The notes under the pieces are model-generated. The model made no database searches, was not told the DNA's origin, and was given only the letters and a program-made list of their open reading frames with translations. A stretch of 64,000 nucleotides of DNA from Gordonia sp. OPL2 (GTDB lineage: Bacteria; Actinomycetota; Actinomycetes; Mycobacteriales; Mycobacteriaceae), in NCBI RefSeq assembly GCF_003797825.1, contig NZ_RKME01000002.1, positions 186,001 to 250,000 on the forward strand, given 5' to 3'. Positions 29,384-41,900 of the stretch are shown here, piece after piece (the first letter of the stretch is position 1; every line of letters starts with the position of its first letter). Position numbers and translations under genes: made by a program.

Positions 29384-30382
29384 ATGAGTGTTGATCTGTC
29401 GATCCTCGATCTCGCCCAGGTCGGCGCCGGCGAGAGTGTCGGGGACAGTTTCGCCGCGAGCGTGGACATGGCGCGTCGCGCAGAGGGGTGGGGCTACCGA
29501 CGCATCTGGTACGCCGAACACCACAACATGTCCAGCATCGCCTCGGCGGCGCCCGCCGTGCTGATCGCGCATGTCGCGGCGAACACCGAGTCGATCCGAC
29601 TCGGTGCCGGCGGGGTGATGTTGCCGAACCATTCACCACTCGCGATCGCCGAACAGTTCGGCACCCTCGCCGAACTGCACCCGGGCCGCATCGACCTGGG
29701 CCTCGGTCGTGCCCCCGGTGGCGATCAGCAGACGTTCTCGGCACTTCGCCGGACGATGGCCTCGGCGGACCGCTTCCCCTCGGACGTCCTCGAGCTGCAG
29801 GGCTACCTCCGCGGCCAGTCTCGAGTCGAGGGCGTCGACGCCACGCCCGGCGCCGGTACCGACGTCCCCCTCTACATCCTCGGCTCGTCCCTGTTCGGGG
29901 CACAGCTCGCCGCCACCCTCGGCCTGCCGTACGCGTTCGCGTCGCACTTCGCGCCGCAGGCCCTCGAGGAGGCGGTCGCGCTCTATCGGCGCGAGTTCCA
30001 GCCCTCGGACCAGCTCGACGCGCCCTACGTGATCGCGGGGGTCTGCGTGATCGCCGACGACGACCCGGCGGTCGCACAGGCGCAGCTGCGCATGGCGAAA
30101 CGACATCGCGTCAACGCCCTCTTCGGCCGCAACGGTCGACGGTTCACCGACGAGGAGGCCGACATGATCCTCGACATGCCGCAGGGGCGGCAGATCGACT
30201 CGATGATGACCTACGCCGGGGTCGGGACCCCCGCGGAGGTCCTGGCCTATCTCGACTGGTTCGCCGGACATGCCGACGCCGACGAACTGATCGTCGCCTC
30301 CATCGCCCCGGACCGGGAGATCTGGCGGAACACGTTGGCGCACATCGCCCCGGCGCGGTCGTTGTCGCCCGCCGGTGACTGA
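29384..30382 (+). CDS. LLM-class flavin-dependent monooxygenase (luciferase-like)
   Basis: A 332-residue bacterial luciferase-like protein. It begins [20 protein letters not shown] and has [59 protein letters not shown], and a C-terminal [20 protein letters not shown]. This pattern is common to FMN- or F420-linked oxidoreductases whose substrates are mostly unknown. It stands alone on the plus strand between genes of the opposite strand, so it is probably monocistronic. Confidence 0.85.
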   Translation: MSVDLSILDLAQVGAGESVGDSFAASVDMARRAEGWGYRRIWYAEHHNMSSIASAAPAVLIAHVAANTESIRLGAGGVMLPNHSPLAIAEQFGTLAELHPGRIDLGLGRAPGGDQQTFSALRRTMASADRFPSDVLELQGYLRGQSRVEGVDATPGAGTDVPLYILGSSLFGAQLAATLGLPYAFASHFAPQALEEAVALYRREFQPSDQLDAPYVIAGVCVIADDDPAVAQAQLRMAKRHRVNALFGRNGRRFTDEEADMILDMPQGRQIDSMMTYAGVGTPAEVLAYLDWFAGHADADELIVASIAPDREIWRNTLAHIAPARSLSPAGD

Positions 30383-30399
30383 CACACCGCAACCGCGGG

Positions 30400-30861
30400 T
30401 CAGCGAGGTGGTTCGAGCCGGAAGTCGGCGAAGTCGAAGCCCGGCACCACCACGCAGCTGACGAGCGCGGGCTCGTCGCCGACGGGACGTGCCCGTTGCC
30501 ACACACCCGCGGGGACGACCGCCTGCGGCAGCTGACGCTCCTCGACACGCGGGCCCACGAGGACACCGTCGGGAACTCCCGGCCGGTCGCCGTCGCCGCC
30601 GAGTTCGAGCAGCACCGGCGACCCACGATGGTGCATCCACAGCTCCGATCCCCGCACGGTGTGCCAGGCCGACTGCTCGCCGGGCAGCAGCAGGAACAGA
30701 ATGGCGGTCCCGCCCGCGCGGTCGCCCGGGAAATCCTGCGGCAACACCTCCGCGGGGATGGTGAGCGGGCTGCGCCACGTCTCACGGAACCATCCGCCTT
30801 CTGGATGAGGTGTCAGTTCCAGGTCGCGCGCCCAGTCCGGCAGCCGCTCCTGCGCCGTCAT
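30400..30861 (-). CDS. DUF985-type cupin protein
   Basis: A 153-residue cupin. LELTPHPEGGWFRETWRS is the family's opening, then AILFLLLPGEQSAWHTV and SELWMHHRGSPVLLEL (the beta-barrel histidines), and the end SCVVVPGFDFADFRL. The family includes sugar-epimerase-like cupins, but the function is not established. The ATG overlaps the stop of the upstream peptidyl-tRNA hydrolase-like gene by 4 bp (ATGA), so they are translationally coupled. Confidence 0.8.
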   Translation of the reverse strand: MTAQERLPDWARDLELTPHPEGGWFRETWRSPLTIPAEVLPQDFPGDRAGGTAILFLLLPGEQSAWHTVRGSELWMHHRGSPVLLELGGDGDRPGVPDGVLVGPRVEERQLPQAVVPAGVWQRARPVGDEPALVSCVVVPGFDFADFRLEPPR

Positions 30862-31625
30862 CCGATCACCTCGGCGACGACGGTGACCGAGCCCGGCGCG
30901 ACCTCGGTGAACCCGGCATCCCGAACGGCCACCGCCGCACCACGACCCTCGGCCTCGAGCAACGCGTCCCAACGATCCCGGGTGGCTTCGCGGACCACGA
31001 GCGGGCATCCGGCGGCCCGCCAATCTCGGGCGGCCGGCAGGTCCATCAGCATGACGGCGAGCATCGAGCCATGTCCGACCTGTGCCGCCGCCTTCCCCAC
31101 CGACATCTCGAGCTGCGGATTGATCCACAGACACACACCGCGTCCGGGCGGGTCGATCGGCAGCGCGCCCTCCAGATCGGTCCCACCGATCTGCAGACGC
31201 GAGATCCGCCGGTCCACGTCGCCGACCCGCCCGGGCACGATGGCGCGAGCCTCGGCGCCGGAATCCTCGACGGTCAGACCCCACACCTCCTGCGCGGCCG
31301 CCCATTGCGCCCCGCGTGCACGTCGGGCGATCTTGCGGATGCGGGCATCGCACCAGGCCGCCATCGGGGCGGCCCACGGCCCGTCGCCGCCCGCGCGATC
31401 GTCGAGGCACAGCAGGACGGCGGCCCGGGCCGCGGCACTCAACAGATCGGCTCGAGCCGGCGGGTGTGCCTTCTCGATGCGCACGACCATCTGCATCGCG
31501 AGCACGTCTGCGGGATCGGCGGGATCGTCGCCCCCGCCCACGTAGCCGACGAGACGTCGGTAGGCGTCATCGAATCGCCCGGTGTCGCCCTGGTCGGCGT
31601 CGAATCCCGATGCGGCATCGGACAA
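30858..31625 (-). CDS. Peptidyl-tRNA hydrolase Pth2-family domain protein
   Basis: A 255-residue protein with a C-terminal Pth2-like domain. LWINPQLEMSVGKAAAQVGH (about residues 165-185) matches the Pth2 opening with its MSxGKxAAQ core, and the end is VAVRDAGFTEVAPGSVTVVA. The N-terminal 150 residues are helical and Ala-rich (LAMQMVVRIEKAHPPARADL) with no domain I recognise. Bacteria normally use the unrelated Pth1, so this may be an auxiliary enzyme. It is coupled to the cupin gene, and its start lies 6 bp after the VOC gene's stop codon. Confidence 0.7.
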   Translation of the reverse strand: MSDAASGFDADQGDTGRFDDAYRRLVGYVGGGDDPADPADVLAMQMVVRIEKAHPPARADLLSAAARAAVLLCLDDRAGGDGPWAAPMAAWCDARIRKIARRARGAQWAAAQEVWGLTVEDSGAEARAIVPGRVGDVDRRISRLQIGGTDLEGALPIDPPGRGVCLWINPQLEMSVGKAAAQVGHGSMLAVMLMDLPAARDWRAAGCPLVVREATRDRWDALLEAEGRGAAVAVRDAGFTEVAPGSVTVVAEVIG

Positions 31626-31631
31626 GCCGGG

Positions 31632-32021
31632 TCACCCCCAGTTCTCGGCCTTGGTGAGGCAGAACGGATGTCCGGCGGGATCGAGCAGCACACGCCACGT
31701 CTCGCCGGGTTGGTCGTCGGGCACGGTCGCGCCCAACGCGACACATCGGGCCGCCCCGTCGTCGAGGTCGGTGACCGCGACGTCGAAGTGGAACTGTTTG
31801 CTGCCGTGCTCATTCGGCCAGGACGGAGGCCGGTAGTCGGGGACGGAACCGAATCCGATCGCCGGTGCGGCGGTTCCCGCGGCCTTCAGCATGGCGTATC
31901 CCTCGCCCGCGGCGGTGATCTCCCAGCCCAGCACTGCGGACCAGAACTCGGCGGAGACCTGGGCGTCGGCGCAGTCGAGTGTCACCATCGCGAGGTCGGC
32001 GATGTGGTCGGTGGTGGTCAT
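31632..32021 (-). CDS. VOC/glyoxalase-family protein
   Basis: A 129-residue single vicinal-oxygen-chelate module. It has LAMVTLDCADAQVSAEFWSA, LGWEITAAGEGYAML, QFHFDVAVTDLDDGAARCVA and the terminal LLDPAGHPFCLTKAENWG, typical of the actinobacterial glyoxalase-like family 6. The metal-binding His/Glu set of true glyoxalase is only partly present, so the substrate is uncertain. It is first in a compact set of three small genes on the minus strand. Confidence 0.82.
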   Translation of the reverse strand: MTTTDHIADLAMVTLDCADAQVSAEFWSAVLGWEITAAGEGYAMLKAAGTAAPAIGFGSVPDYRPPSWPNEHGSKQFHFDVAVTDLDDGAARCVALGATVPDDQPGETWRVLLDPAGHPFCLTKAENWG

Positions 32022-32109
32022 CTCTCGGTGTCCTCTCGTCGTCGGATCGCACACCATGATCATCGCTCGCAGACGCCAGCGCCCGCTTGAACATTCACGA
32101 CAGACAGCG

Positions 32110-35143
<3,034 letters not shown>

Positions 35144-35428
35144 AGATCCTCCTCGTTGCGCAACCAACGGGCCGGTCACCTGCCGTTTCCCATCGGTCGC
35201 CACATGAACAAAACGAGCGCTGGTTACTGATCCTAAACCCTCGAAGGGGCGGTGGCCGAACGGGTCCTACGATCCGTCGTATTTGATTCCGGGAGGGTCG
35301 GAAACACCCAGTTCAGGGTATTCGGAACAGGCGACTCGCGGTCCCTGTGGACGTGCCTTCGGACCACCCTCTGCGGGGCCCGTGTGCGGGCGGGCGGGAG
35401 CCGGGCCCGCCGGTGCTAGCGTGTTCGC

Positions 35429-36466
35429 GTGCAGCGCAGCGGCGAAACCCCGGTTCACACGGCCCGTCTCACCCGCCGTCGGTTCACGCGTCGGGTCCCC
35501 CGCGCGATCGCCGTGACGGTCTGCGCGGTCACCGCCGCCGCGCTCGCCGGCTGCAGCGAAGAGGGGCCGCTCACCACACCCGACGGGTCGCCCATCTCGT
35601 CCGTCACCACCCGCGTGGCCGAGGTGAACATCGTCAACGCCGACCGCGACCTCTCGAAGACGTGCCTGGCCCCCACCGCTCCTGACGCCGGACAGACCGA
35701 TGCCGGCCGCATCGTCGTCACCGACCCGTCGTTGCTGGATGCCGTGTGCGCCCTCGGACTCGGCCCCGAGGTCGTCGCCGTCACCGCCGACCCCGGCTCG
35801 ATCCCGGCCTATCTCGGCCCACAGCTCACCTCGGTGCCGACGATCGGGACCACCCCGGACGCCGCCGCGGTGTCGACGGCCGCGCCCGACGTCGTCCTCA
35901 CCACGCCCCGGACCACCGGTTCGTCGGCCGCCTTCCCGGACGCCCGGGTCGTCACCGTCGCGCCGTCCGCGGACTGGCAGGCACGGTTCCAGTCCGTCGC
36001 CGACGGCCTCGGCCGCTCGGAGACCGGTGCCCGACTGCTCGAGGAGTTCCGGACCGAGGCACAGAAGACGGGTCGCCGCATGGACGCCCAACACAATCAG
36101 GTGTCACTCGTCCGGTTCACCGGCGACTCGGAGATGATCGCCGGCACCGATTCCTTCGCCGGCGGCATTCTCGCCGACATCGGTGTCCAGCGCCCCGAAC
36201 CGCAACGATCGCCACAGTCGTTCACCGTCACCGACAAGAACTTCACCGACGCCGACGGGGATCTCATCTACGTCAGCTTCCAGGGCGATCGTGGACTCGA
36301 GCACGGCAAAGACGTCCTCGAGAGCGACCGCTGGCTCGACATGGGTGCACCGACCTGGAAACGGGTTCTCGCGGTCGACGACCAGATCTGGTACGGCGGA
36401 GCAGGATTGTCGGCAGCATGGTTGGTACTCAACGACGTGAAGGGCTCCCTCGATGGCAACTCGTGA
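35429..36466 (+). CDS. fecB: Iron-siderophore-binding lipoprotein, FecB/BtuF class (Rv3044 type)
   Basis: A 345-residue extracytoplasmic solute-binding lipoprotein. An Arg-rich N-region and hydrophobic core end in the lipobox ALAGC (about residue 42). The periplasmic-binding TroA-like fold includes VVTDPSLLDAVCALGLGPEV, PTIGTTPDAAAVSTAAPDVV and FAGGILADIGVQRP. In M. tuberculosis FecB next to ctaD binds siderophores and hemin, so the position is ancestral. Here it also lies 2.5 kb from a siderophore cluster. The start is GTG 35429. No permease gene is adjacent, and no iron box is visible in its upstream region. Confidence 0.88.
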   Translation: MQRSGETPVHTARLTRRRFTRRVPRAIAVTVCAVTAAALAGCSEEGPLTTPDGSPISSVTTRVAEVNIVNADRDLSKTCLAPTAPDAGQTDAGRIVVTDPSLLDAVCALGLGPEVVAVTADPGSIPAYLGPQLTSVPTIGTTPDAAAVSTAAPDVVLTTPRTTGSSAAFPDARVVTVAPSADWQARFQSVADGLGRSETGARLLEEFRTEAQKTGRRMDAQHNQVSLVRFTGDSEMIAGTDSFAGGILADIGVQRPEPQRSPQSFTVTDKNFTDADGDLIYVSFQGDRGLEHGKDVLESDRWLDMGAPTWKRVLAVDDQIWYGGAGLSAAWLVLNDVKGSLDGNS

Positions 36467-37211
36467 TCTCGCGACCTCGGCACAGGCACTGCTCGATCTG
36501 CACCGCCCGGGTGACCCGGGCGTCTTCCCCACCGTGTGGGACGCCTGGTCGGCCGGGCTGGCGGTCGAGGGCGGATTCGCCGCGCTGACCATCGGCAGCC
36601 ATCCGGTGGCGGACTCGATCGGACGCGCCGACAACGAGGGCATGACGTTCGAGGAACTGCTCACCAGGGTTCGGCAGATCAGCGGCGCGGTCGACGTCCC
36701 GCTGTCCGTCGACATCGAATCGGGGTACGGCGAATCCCCCGAACGTCTCATCGAGGGGCTCCTCGACGCCGGCGCCGTCGGACTCAACATCGAGGACACC
36801 GTGCACTCCGAGGGCGGGCGGCTGCGTGAGGCCGCCGAGCACGCCGACCTCGTCGGCGCGCTCCGCCAGGCCGCCGACGGCGCCGGGGTCCCGCTGGTCG
36901 TCAACGCACGCACCGATGTGTTCCTCAAGCAGGTCGGCGACGAGGCCGACCGGGTCGACCTCGCCATCTCACGGCTGCGGCTGTGTGCAGACGCCGGAGC
37001 GCGGTCGCTGTATCCGGTGGGATTCCACTCCGACGACGTCCAGCGCCGACTCGCCACAGAACTGCCGCTGCCGGTCAACGCGATCGGCAACCCCGCGCAG
37101 GGCTCGCGCGCGCACTTCGCCGAGCTCGGCGTCGGCCGGGTCAGCTTCGGACCGCTGTGGCAGATGAATCTCGCGGAGCGGGCCACCGAATTGCTCACCG
37201 ACTGGCACTGA
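36453..37211 (+). CDS. Isocitrate lyase/PEP mutase superfamily enzyme
   Basis: A 252-residue TIM-barrel enzyme. FPTVWDAWSAGLAVEGGFAA, VPLSVDIESGYGESP (metal-binding Asp/Glu) and VGLNIEDTVHSEGGRLRE follow the 2-methylisocitrate lyase-like/PEP mutase branch, as does VVNARTDVFLKQ. The loop lacks the KKCGH Cys motif of true isocitrate lyases, so a PEP-mutase or carboxyphosphonate-type C-C or C-P activity is possible; the substrate is unknown. The ATG at 36453 overlaps the fecB 3' end by 14 bp. Confidence 0.82.
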   Translation: MATRDLATSAQALLDLHRPGDPGVFPTVWDAWSAGLAVEGGFAALTIGSHPVADSIGRADNEGMTFEELLTRVRQISGAVDVPLSVDIESGYGESPERLIEGLLDAGAVGLNIEDTVHSEGGRLREAAEHADLVGALRQAADGAGVPLVVNARTDVFLKQVGDEADRVDLAISRLRLCADAGARSLYPVGFHSDDVQRRLATELPLPVNAIGNPAQGSRAHFAELGVGRVSFGPLWQMNLAERATELLTDWH

Positions 37212-37286
37212 CGCCACGAACACGGGTTGTCGTCACGTTGAGTTCAACCCTCACGCCGGGAGCTCCGGACATATAGACATCGGTGC

Positions 37287-37778
37287 ATGAGTGTCACCGA
37301 TGAGTACCTGGCCAACAACGCCGACTACGCGAAGTCCTTCTCCGGTCCCCTTCCGCTGCCCCCGAGCCGGCACGTCGCGGTGGTCGCGTGCATGGACGCA
37401 CGGCTCGACGTCTATCGGATCCTCGGGCTCGAGGACGGCGAGGCACACGTCATCCGCAACGCGGGCGGCGTCGTCACCGACGACGAGATCCGGAGCCTCG
37501 CCATCAGCCAGCGCCTGCTCGGCACGACCGAGATCATCCTCATCCACCACACCGACTGCGGGATGCTGACCTTCACCGACGACGACTTCAAGCGTGAGAT
37601 CCAGTCTGAGACCGGACAGAAGCCCGCATGGGCCGCCGAGGCGTTCGGAGATCTCGACGAGGACGTCCGTCAGTCGATCACCCGGATCACGAACAGCCCG
37701 TTCATCACCAAGACGAGTTCATTACGCGGGTTCGTGTTCGACGTGGCCACGGGCGTGCTGAACGAGGTGACCGCCTGA
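37287..37778 (+). CDS. Beta-class carbonic anhydrase (Rv1284 type)
   Basis: Hydrates CO2 to bicarbonate using zinc. The 163-residue protein has the zinc Cys and Asp-Arg dyad in ACMDARLD (about residue 35) and the second zinc site IHHTDCGM (His and Cys, about residues 88-91), the set of beta carbonic anhydrases. RGFVFDVATGVLNEV closes the fold. The -10-like TATAGA at 37272-37277 predicts a transcript start within a few bases of ATG 37287, so the mRNA may be leaderless. It is convergent with the siderophore formyltransferase gene. Confidence 0.92.
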   Translation: MSVTDEYLANNADYAKSFSGPLPLPPSRHVAVVACMDARLDVYRILGLEDGEAHVIRNAGGVVTDDEIRSLAISQRLLGTTEIILIHHTDCGMLTFTDDDFKREIQSETGQKPAWAAEAFGDLDEDVRQSITRITNSPFITKTSSLRGFVFDVATGVLNEVTA

Positions 37779-37823
37779 GGGGGTCGTTACCGACGGCTCG
37801 TGCCGGGGCCGTCCGCCGCCGCA

Positions 37824-38759
37824 TCAGCCGAGGTAGCCGCCCCCGTACGGGAAGAACGTCTTCCCATCGTGCTCGACACCGTCGTCGGTGCGCAGACGCT
37901 CGATCACCAGTCCCCTGTTGCGGCCGAGATGGGCGTCCGCACCGGCGACGATGACCATGCCATCGCCCTCGTGGATGAACACCCGCCCGGGTGTTCCGCC
38001 GTAGATGCATTGCGACACCGAGGCTTTCGTCACCCTGAGCCGCTCCCCGCGGAAATGCGTGTAGGCGTTGGGGTATGGATCGGACTGCGCGCGGACCAGT
38101 CGATCGATCTGGTCTGCGGGCCACGTCCAGTCGATGCGCGAGTCGATGTCGGCACGCTTGTGGAAGAACGTCCGTGCGGCGAGATCCTGCGGAGTCCACA
38201 CCGCGGTGCCGGTCTCGATGAGCTCGAGGGCCTCGGTGAGCACCTCCGGGATGATGTCGATGGTGGCGCGCACCAGTTCGGTCGCGGTCGACGTCGCGGT
38301 GATCGGCACCGACTTCTGCAGCACGATGTCGCCGGTGTCCAGACCGTCGTCCATCCGGTGCGCGGTCAGACCCACCTCCGACTCGCCACTGATCAGCGCC
38401 CAGATGACCGGCGAGAAGCCGGTGAACTTGGGCAGCAGCGAGTCGTGCAGGTTGAGGGTGCCGTGGGGCGGGAGGTCGAACAACTCGCGCGGCAGCCACG
38501 TCCGCCAGTTGTTGGCGACGATGATGTCGGGTTCGGCGGCCTTGACCCGGGCGATGAGGTCGGCATCAGGGCGCTGGGCCAGATGGACGGGGATGTCGTG
38601 CGCGCGTGCCAGCTCCTCGACAGAGTCCGACCAGATCGTCTCGTAGGAATGCTCACTCGGCGGATGGGTCACCGACAGCACGACCTCGTGCCGCGAGTCG
38701 ACGAGCGCCTCGAGGGTCTTGTGGCCCCAGGTCTGATATCCGAAGGTGACGACGCGCAT
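37824..38759 (-). CDS. Siderophore N-formyltransferase (N5-hydroxyornithine formyltransferase)
   Basis: A 311-residue protein of the methionyl-tRNA formyltransferase-like family. The N10-formyl-tetrahydrofolate transferase core shows the Asn-His-Asp catalytic set in NLHDSLLPKFTGFSP and MDDGLDTGDI. The C-terminal SQCIYGGTPGRVF resembles the Fmt C-terminal barrel. The gene is divergent from a siderophore NRPS and shares its iron-boxed promoter, so the substrate is inferred to be N5-hydroxy-L-ornithine, as for coelichelin CchA and rhodochelin Rft, not Met-tRNA. ATG 38759 is preceded by TGAGG. Confidence 0.88.
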   Translation of the reverse strand: MRVVTFGYQTWGHKTLEALVDSRHEVVLSVTHPPSEHSYETIWSDSVEELARAHDIPVHLAQRPDADLIARVKAAEPDIIVANNWRTWLPRELFDLPPHGTLNLHDSLLPKFTGFSPVIWALISGESEVGLTAHRMDDGLDTGDIVLQKSVPITATSTATELVRATIDIIPEVLTEALELIETGTAVWTPQDLAARTFFHKRADIDSRIDWTWPADQIDRLVRAQSDPYPNAYTHFRGERLRVTKASVSQCIYGGTPGRVFIHEGDGMVIVAGADAHLGRNRGLVIERLRTDDGVEHDGKTFFPYGGGYLG

Positions 38760-38878
38760 GGATGAACCTCATGTCGGAGAGCGGACGGAGTGTCGATGAG
38801 TTCGGGATCGTCGCGGGCTGTGCGGCGATCCAGGCTCACCTTTGCCGACACGATGAGGATATGCAACCCTGACTTTTA

Positions 38879-38897
38879 CAAGGTTATGGTTACCTGA
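38879..38897. promoter_or_regulatory. IdeR/DmdR iron box in the divergent siderophore promoter
   Basis: CAAGGTTATGGTTACCTGA contains AGGTTA-TGG-TTACCT. The 15-bp core matches the IdeR core AGGTWAGSCTWACCT at 13 of 15 positions. It lies 45 bp before the NRPS start and 120 bp before the formyltransferase start. An iron-loaded DtxR/IdeR repressor here would switch off both directions under iron sufficiency. Confidence 0.75.
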
Positions 38898-38941
38898 GGC
38901 GACGGTGCCGGGGTAGCGCGTCCGGGACCGCGAGGAAGTAC

Positions 38942-41900
38942 ATGACGTCTGGCCGATTCGACGGGGTCCCCGGGGACTCCCCTGCGAAAACGGCGAACGA
39001 GCCGTTCCCACTGACTGCGGCCCAACGAGGGATCTGGTTCGCCCAGCATCTGTTGCCCGAGGTCCCGATCGTCATCGCCGACGTCATCGAGTTCACCGGC
39101 GGCCTCGACGTGGATCTTCTCGACGAGGTGTGCCGACGCGGTCTGCACGACGTCGGGAGCGGAATGCTGCGACTCGTCGAGATCGGTGGCGAGCCCCACC
39201 AGGTGATCGACCACGGTCAGTCGGACTCGTTCACGCGCGTCGACCTCCGCGATCGCACCGACCCCGTCGCCGCGGCACATGAGTGGATGAGGGCCGACTA
39301 CACTGCGCCGTTCGACCTGCTGGGTGACCGCCTGATCCGCGGCGCGGTACTGAGACTCGGGGACGACCACTGGTTCTGGTATTCCTGCATCCATCACATC
39401 GTGGTCGATGGCTACGGCGCGATCCGGTTCATCAACCGCGCTGCCGAGTTGTACTCGGCGTTGCTGTCCGGCACCGACGACGACGGCTATTCCGCACCCG
39501 AACTGACCGAATTGCTCAGTGCGGAGACCGATTACCGTGCGTCGCGGCGCTTCCGGACCGACCGCGACCACTGGGTGACGAAGGCTGCGGATCTCCCCGA
39601 GCCCCTCTCGCTGGCCGATGGCTCCGCCATGCCCGACATCGTGCCTCTCCGGACCGGCGGGCCGTTCGGGTCGGACCTCACCGAACGCCTGGCGAGCGCG
39701 GCGCAACGGCACGGCAGCATCGAGGCCGCCCTGATCGTCGCCGCCGTCGCCACCTACCTGTCCGTGGCCACCGACACCGAAGACGTCGTTCTCAGTCTCC
39801 CCGTCACGGCCCGCACCAACGCGGTGTTGCGCCGATCCGCCGGGATGGTGTCCAATGTCGTGCCCATCCGATTGCGCATCGCACCCGACACGACGATCGG
39901 CGACCTGCTCCGCGCTGTGTCCCTGGAACTGACCGGCGCACTTCGGCATCAGCGCTATCGGAGTGAAGATCTCCTGCGCGAACTCGGTGGTCAGGGCGAC
40001 GGCCCATCACTCGGCGGCCTGTATGGACCGACGATCAACATCATGAACTTCCCGACCGACATCGCCCTGGGCCCGGTCCAGGGACACTTCTCGGTGCTGT
40101 CCACCGGGCCGGTGGCGGACCTCACGATCAGCGTCCACCCGGGCGCCGGTGGCGCGATGCAGGTCGATCTGCACGCCAATCATCATCTGTACGACCAACA
40201 GACACTCGACGATCACCACCGGCGTCTCGTGCGGGTGCTCGATCAGATCGTCGACGCCGCCGCCGACGACCGCATCGGCGACGTCCACGTCCTCACCGGC
40301 ACCGAACGCGCAGCGCTCGTCCCCGCGGCCGGACGACCATCGGTCCCGCCGATCTCGCTCGCGGAGCTCATATCGACTGCGGTGGAATCGAATCCGGACG
40401 GAGACGCGATCGTCCACAGCGATGGCACACTCACCTACCGGGAGACGTGGGCACAGGCGACGCGACTCGCCCATCGGCTGATCGCCGCGGGCGCCGAACC
40501 CGAGAGGTTCGTCGCCGTGGTCGTGCCCCGGTCGCCGCACTCCGTCACAGCGATGTGGGCGGTCGCGGCAACGGGTGCGGCGTTCGTCCCGATCGACCCC
40601 GACTACCCCGCCGAGCGCATCTCGTTCATGCTCGACGACAGCGGCGCGCGGGTGGGCGTCACGACAGCGGCACTCCGCGACGGACTTCCCGACGACGTCG
40701 ACTGGATCGTCATCGACGCAACCGACTACACCGAGGTCGAGAATGCGGCCGACACCACACCCTCCGATCCCACGGGCACCGTGCGTCCGCGCACCCCGAT
40801 CCGACTCGACCACCCCGCATACCTGATCTACACCTCCGGGTCGACCGGCCGGCCGAAGGGCGTCGTGGTCACGCACCGCGGCATCGCGAATCTCGCCGCC
40901 GAACGACGGCTCGGCTATCGCGTCGAGCCCTCATCGCGATTCCTGCACAACACGTCGCCGGGCTTCGACATGGCTGTCGGCGAGCAGATCTCGGCGTTGT
41001 CCGCCGGTGCCGGGCTCGTCGTCGCGCCGACCGGTCTGACGCCCGTCGAACTCGCGGGCCTGATCCGCGACAACGGGGTGACACACGCCTTGCTCACCCC
41101 GACGGTCCTGGCCACGCTCGACATCGCCGACCTCGACGGGCTCCACATGCTCGGCGTCGGTGGCGAGGCGGTCACCACCGATCTCGTCCGCCGGTGGGCG
41201 CCGAGGCGATCGATGCGCAACGGCTACGGTCCCACCGAGGCGACCGACATCGCGACGGTCGCCGAGTTGAGTGCCGACCGTCCGGTCACGATCGGACGCG
41301 GCGTGCACGGCTTCGAACTGCTGGTCCTCGATTCCCGACTCCGGCCGGTCCTGCCCGGCATGCGAGGCGAGTTGTATGTCGCCGGTCCCGGCATCGCACG
41401 CGGCTATCACCGTCGGCCCGACCTGACCGCCGGCCGGTTCGTGGCGAACCCCTGGCACGCGGGTGGCCGGATGTACCGTACCGGCGATGTCGTCAGCTGG
41501 ACCGGAAGTGACAGTGCCACCGGCGAACTGCGCTACCACGGCCGGTCGGACAACCAGGTCAAGATCCGCGGCCGGCGGATCGAGCTCGGCGAGATCGAGG
41601 CCGTCGTCGGCGGCGCGCCGACCGTCACGCAGAGCGTCGTCGCTGTGCGCGACACCGATCTCGGCGCACGCCTGGTCGCCTACGTCGTCGCCGAAGGCAC
41701 CGCCGACGTGGCGGCACTCCGACACCACTGCGAGACCCGGCTCCCGACCGGCCTGTCGCCGGACGCCTTCGTCGTCCTCGACGAACTGCCCCGCACCGCG
41801 AACGGCAAACTCGATCACACGCGACTCCCGCTCCCGACGTTCTCCGCCGACGTCGCCTACCGTGCGCCGGCCGGGCCGGTGGAGACGACGCTCGCCGGCG

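Noticed and set aside
35204..35428. Iron box upstream of fecB
   Set aside because: The stretch was read on both strands for TTAGGTWAGSCTWACCTWA-like sequence, and nothing resembling the core was seen.
37824..38759. Housekeeping methionyl-tRNA formyltransferase (fmt)
   Set aside because: The catalytic motifs are shared, but the divergent iron-boxed promoter and partnership with an ornithine hydroxylase and NRPS fit a siderophore formyltransferase better. A housekeeping fmt normally lies beside def or priA.
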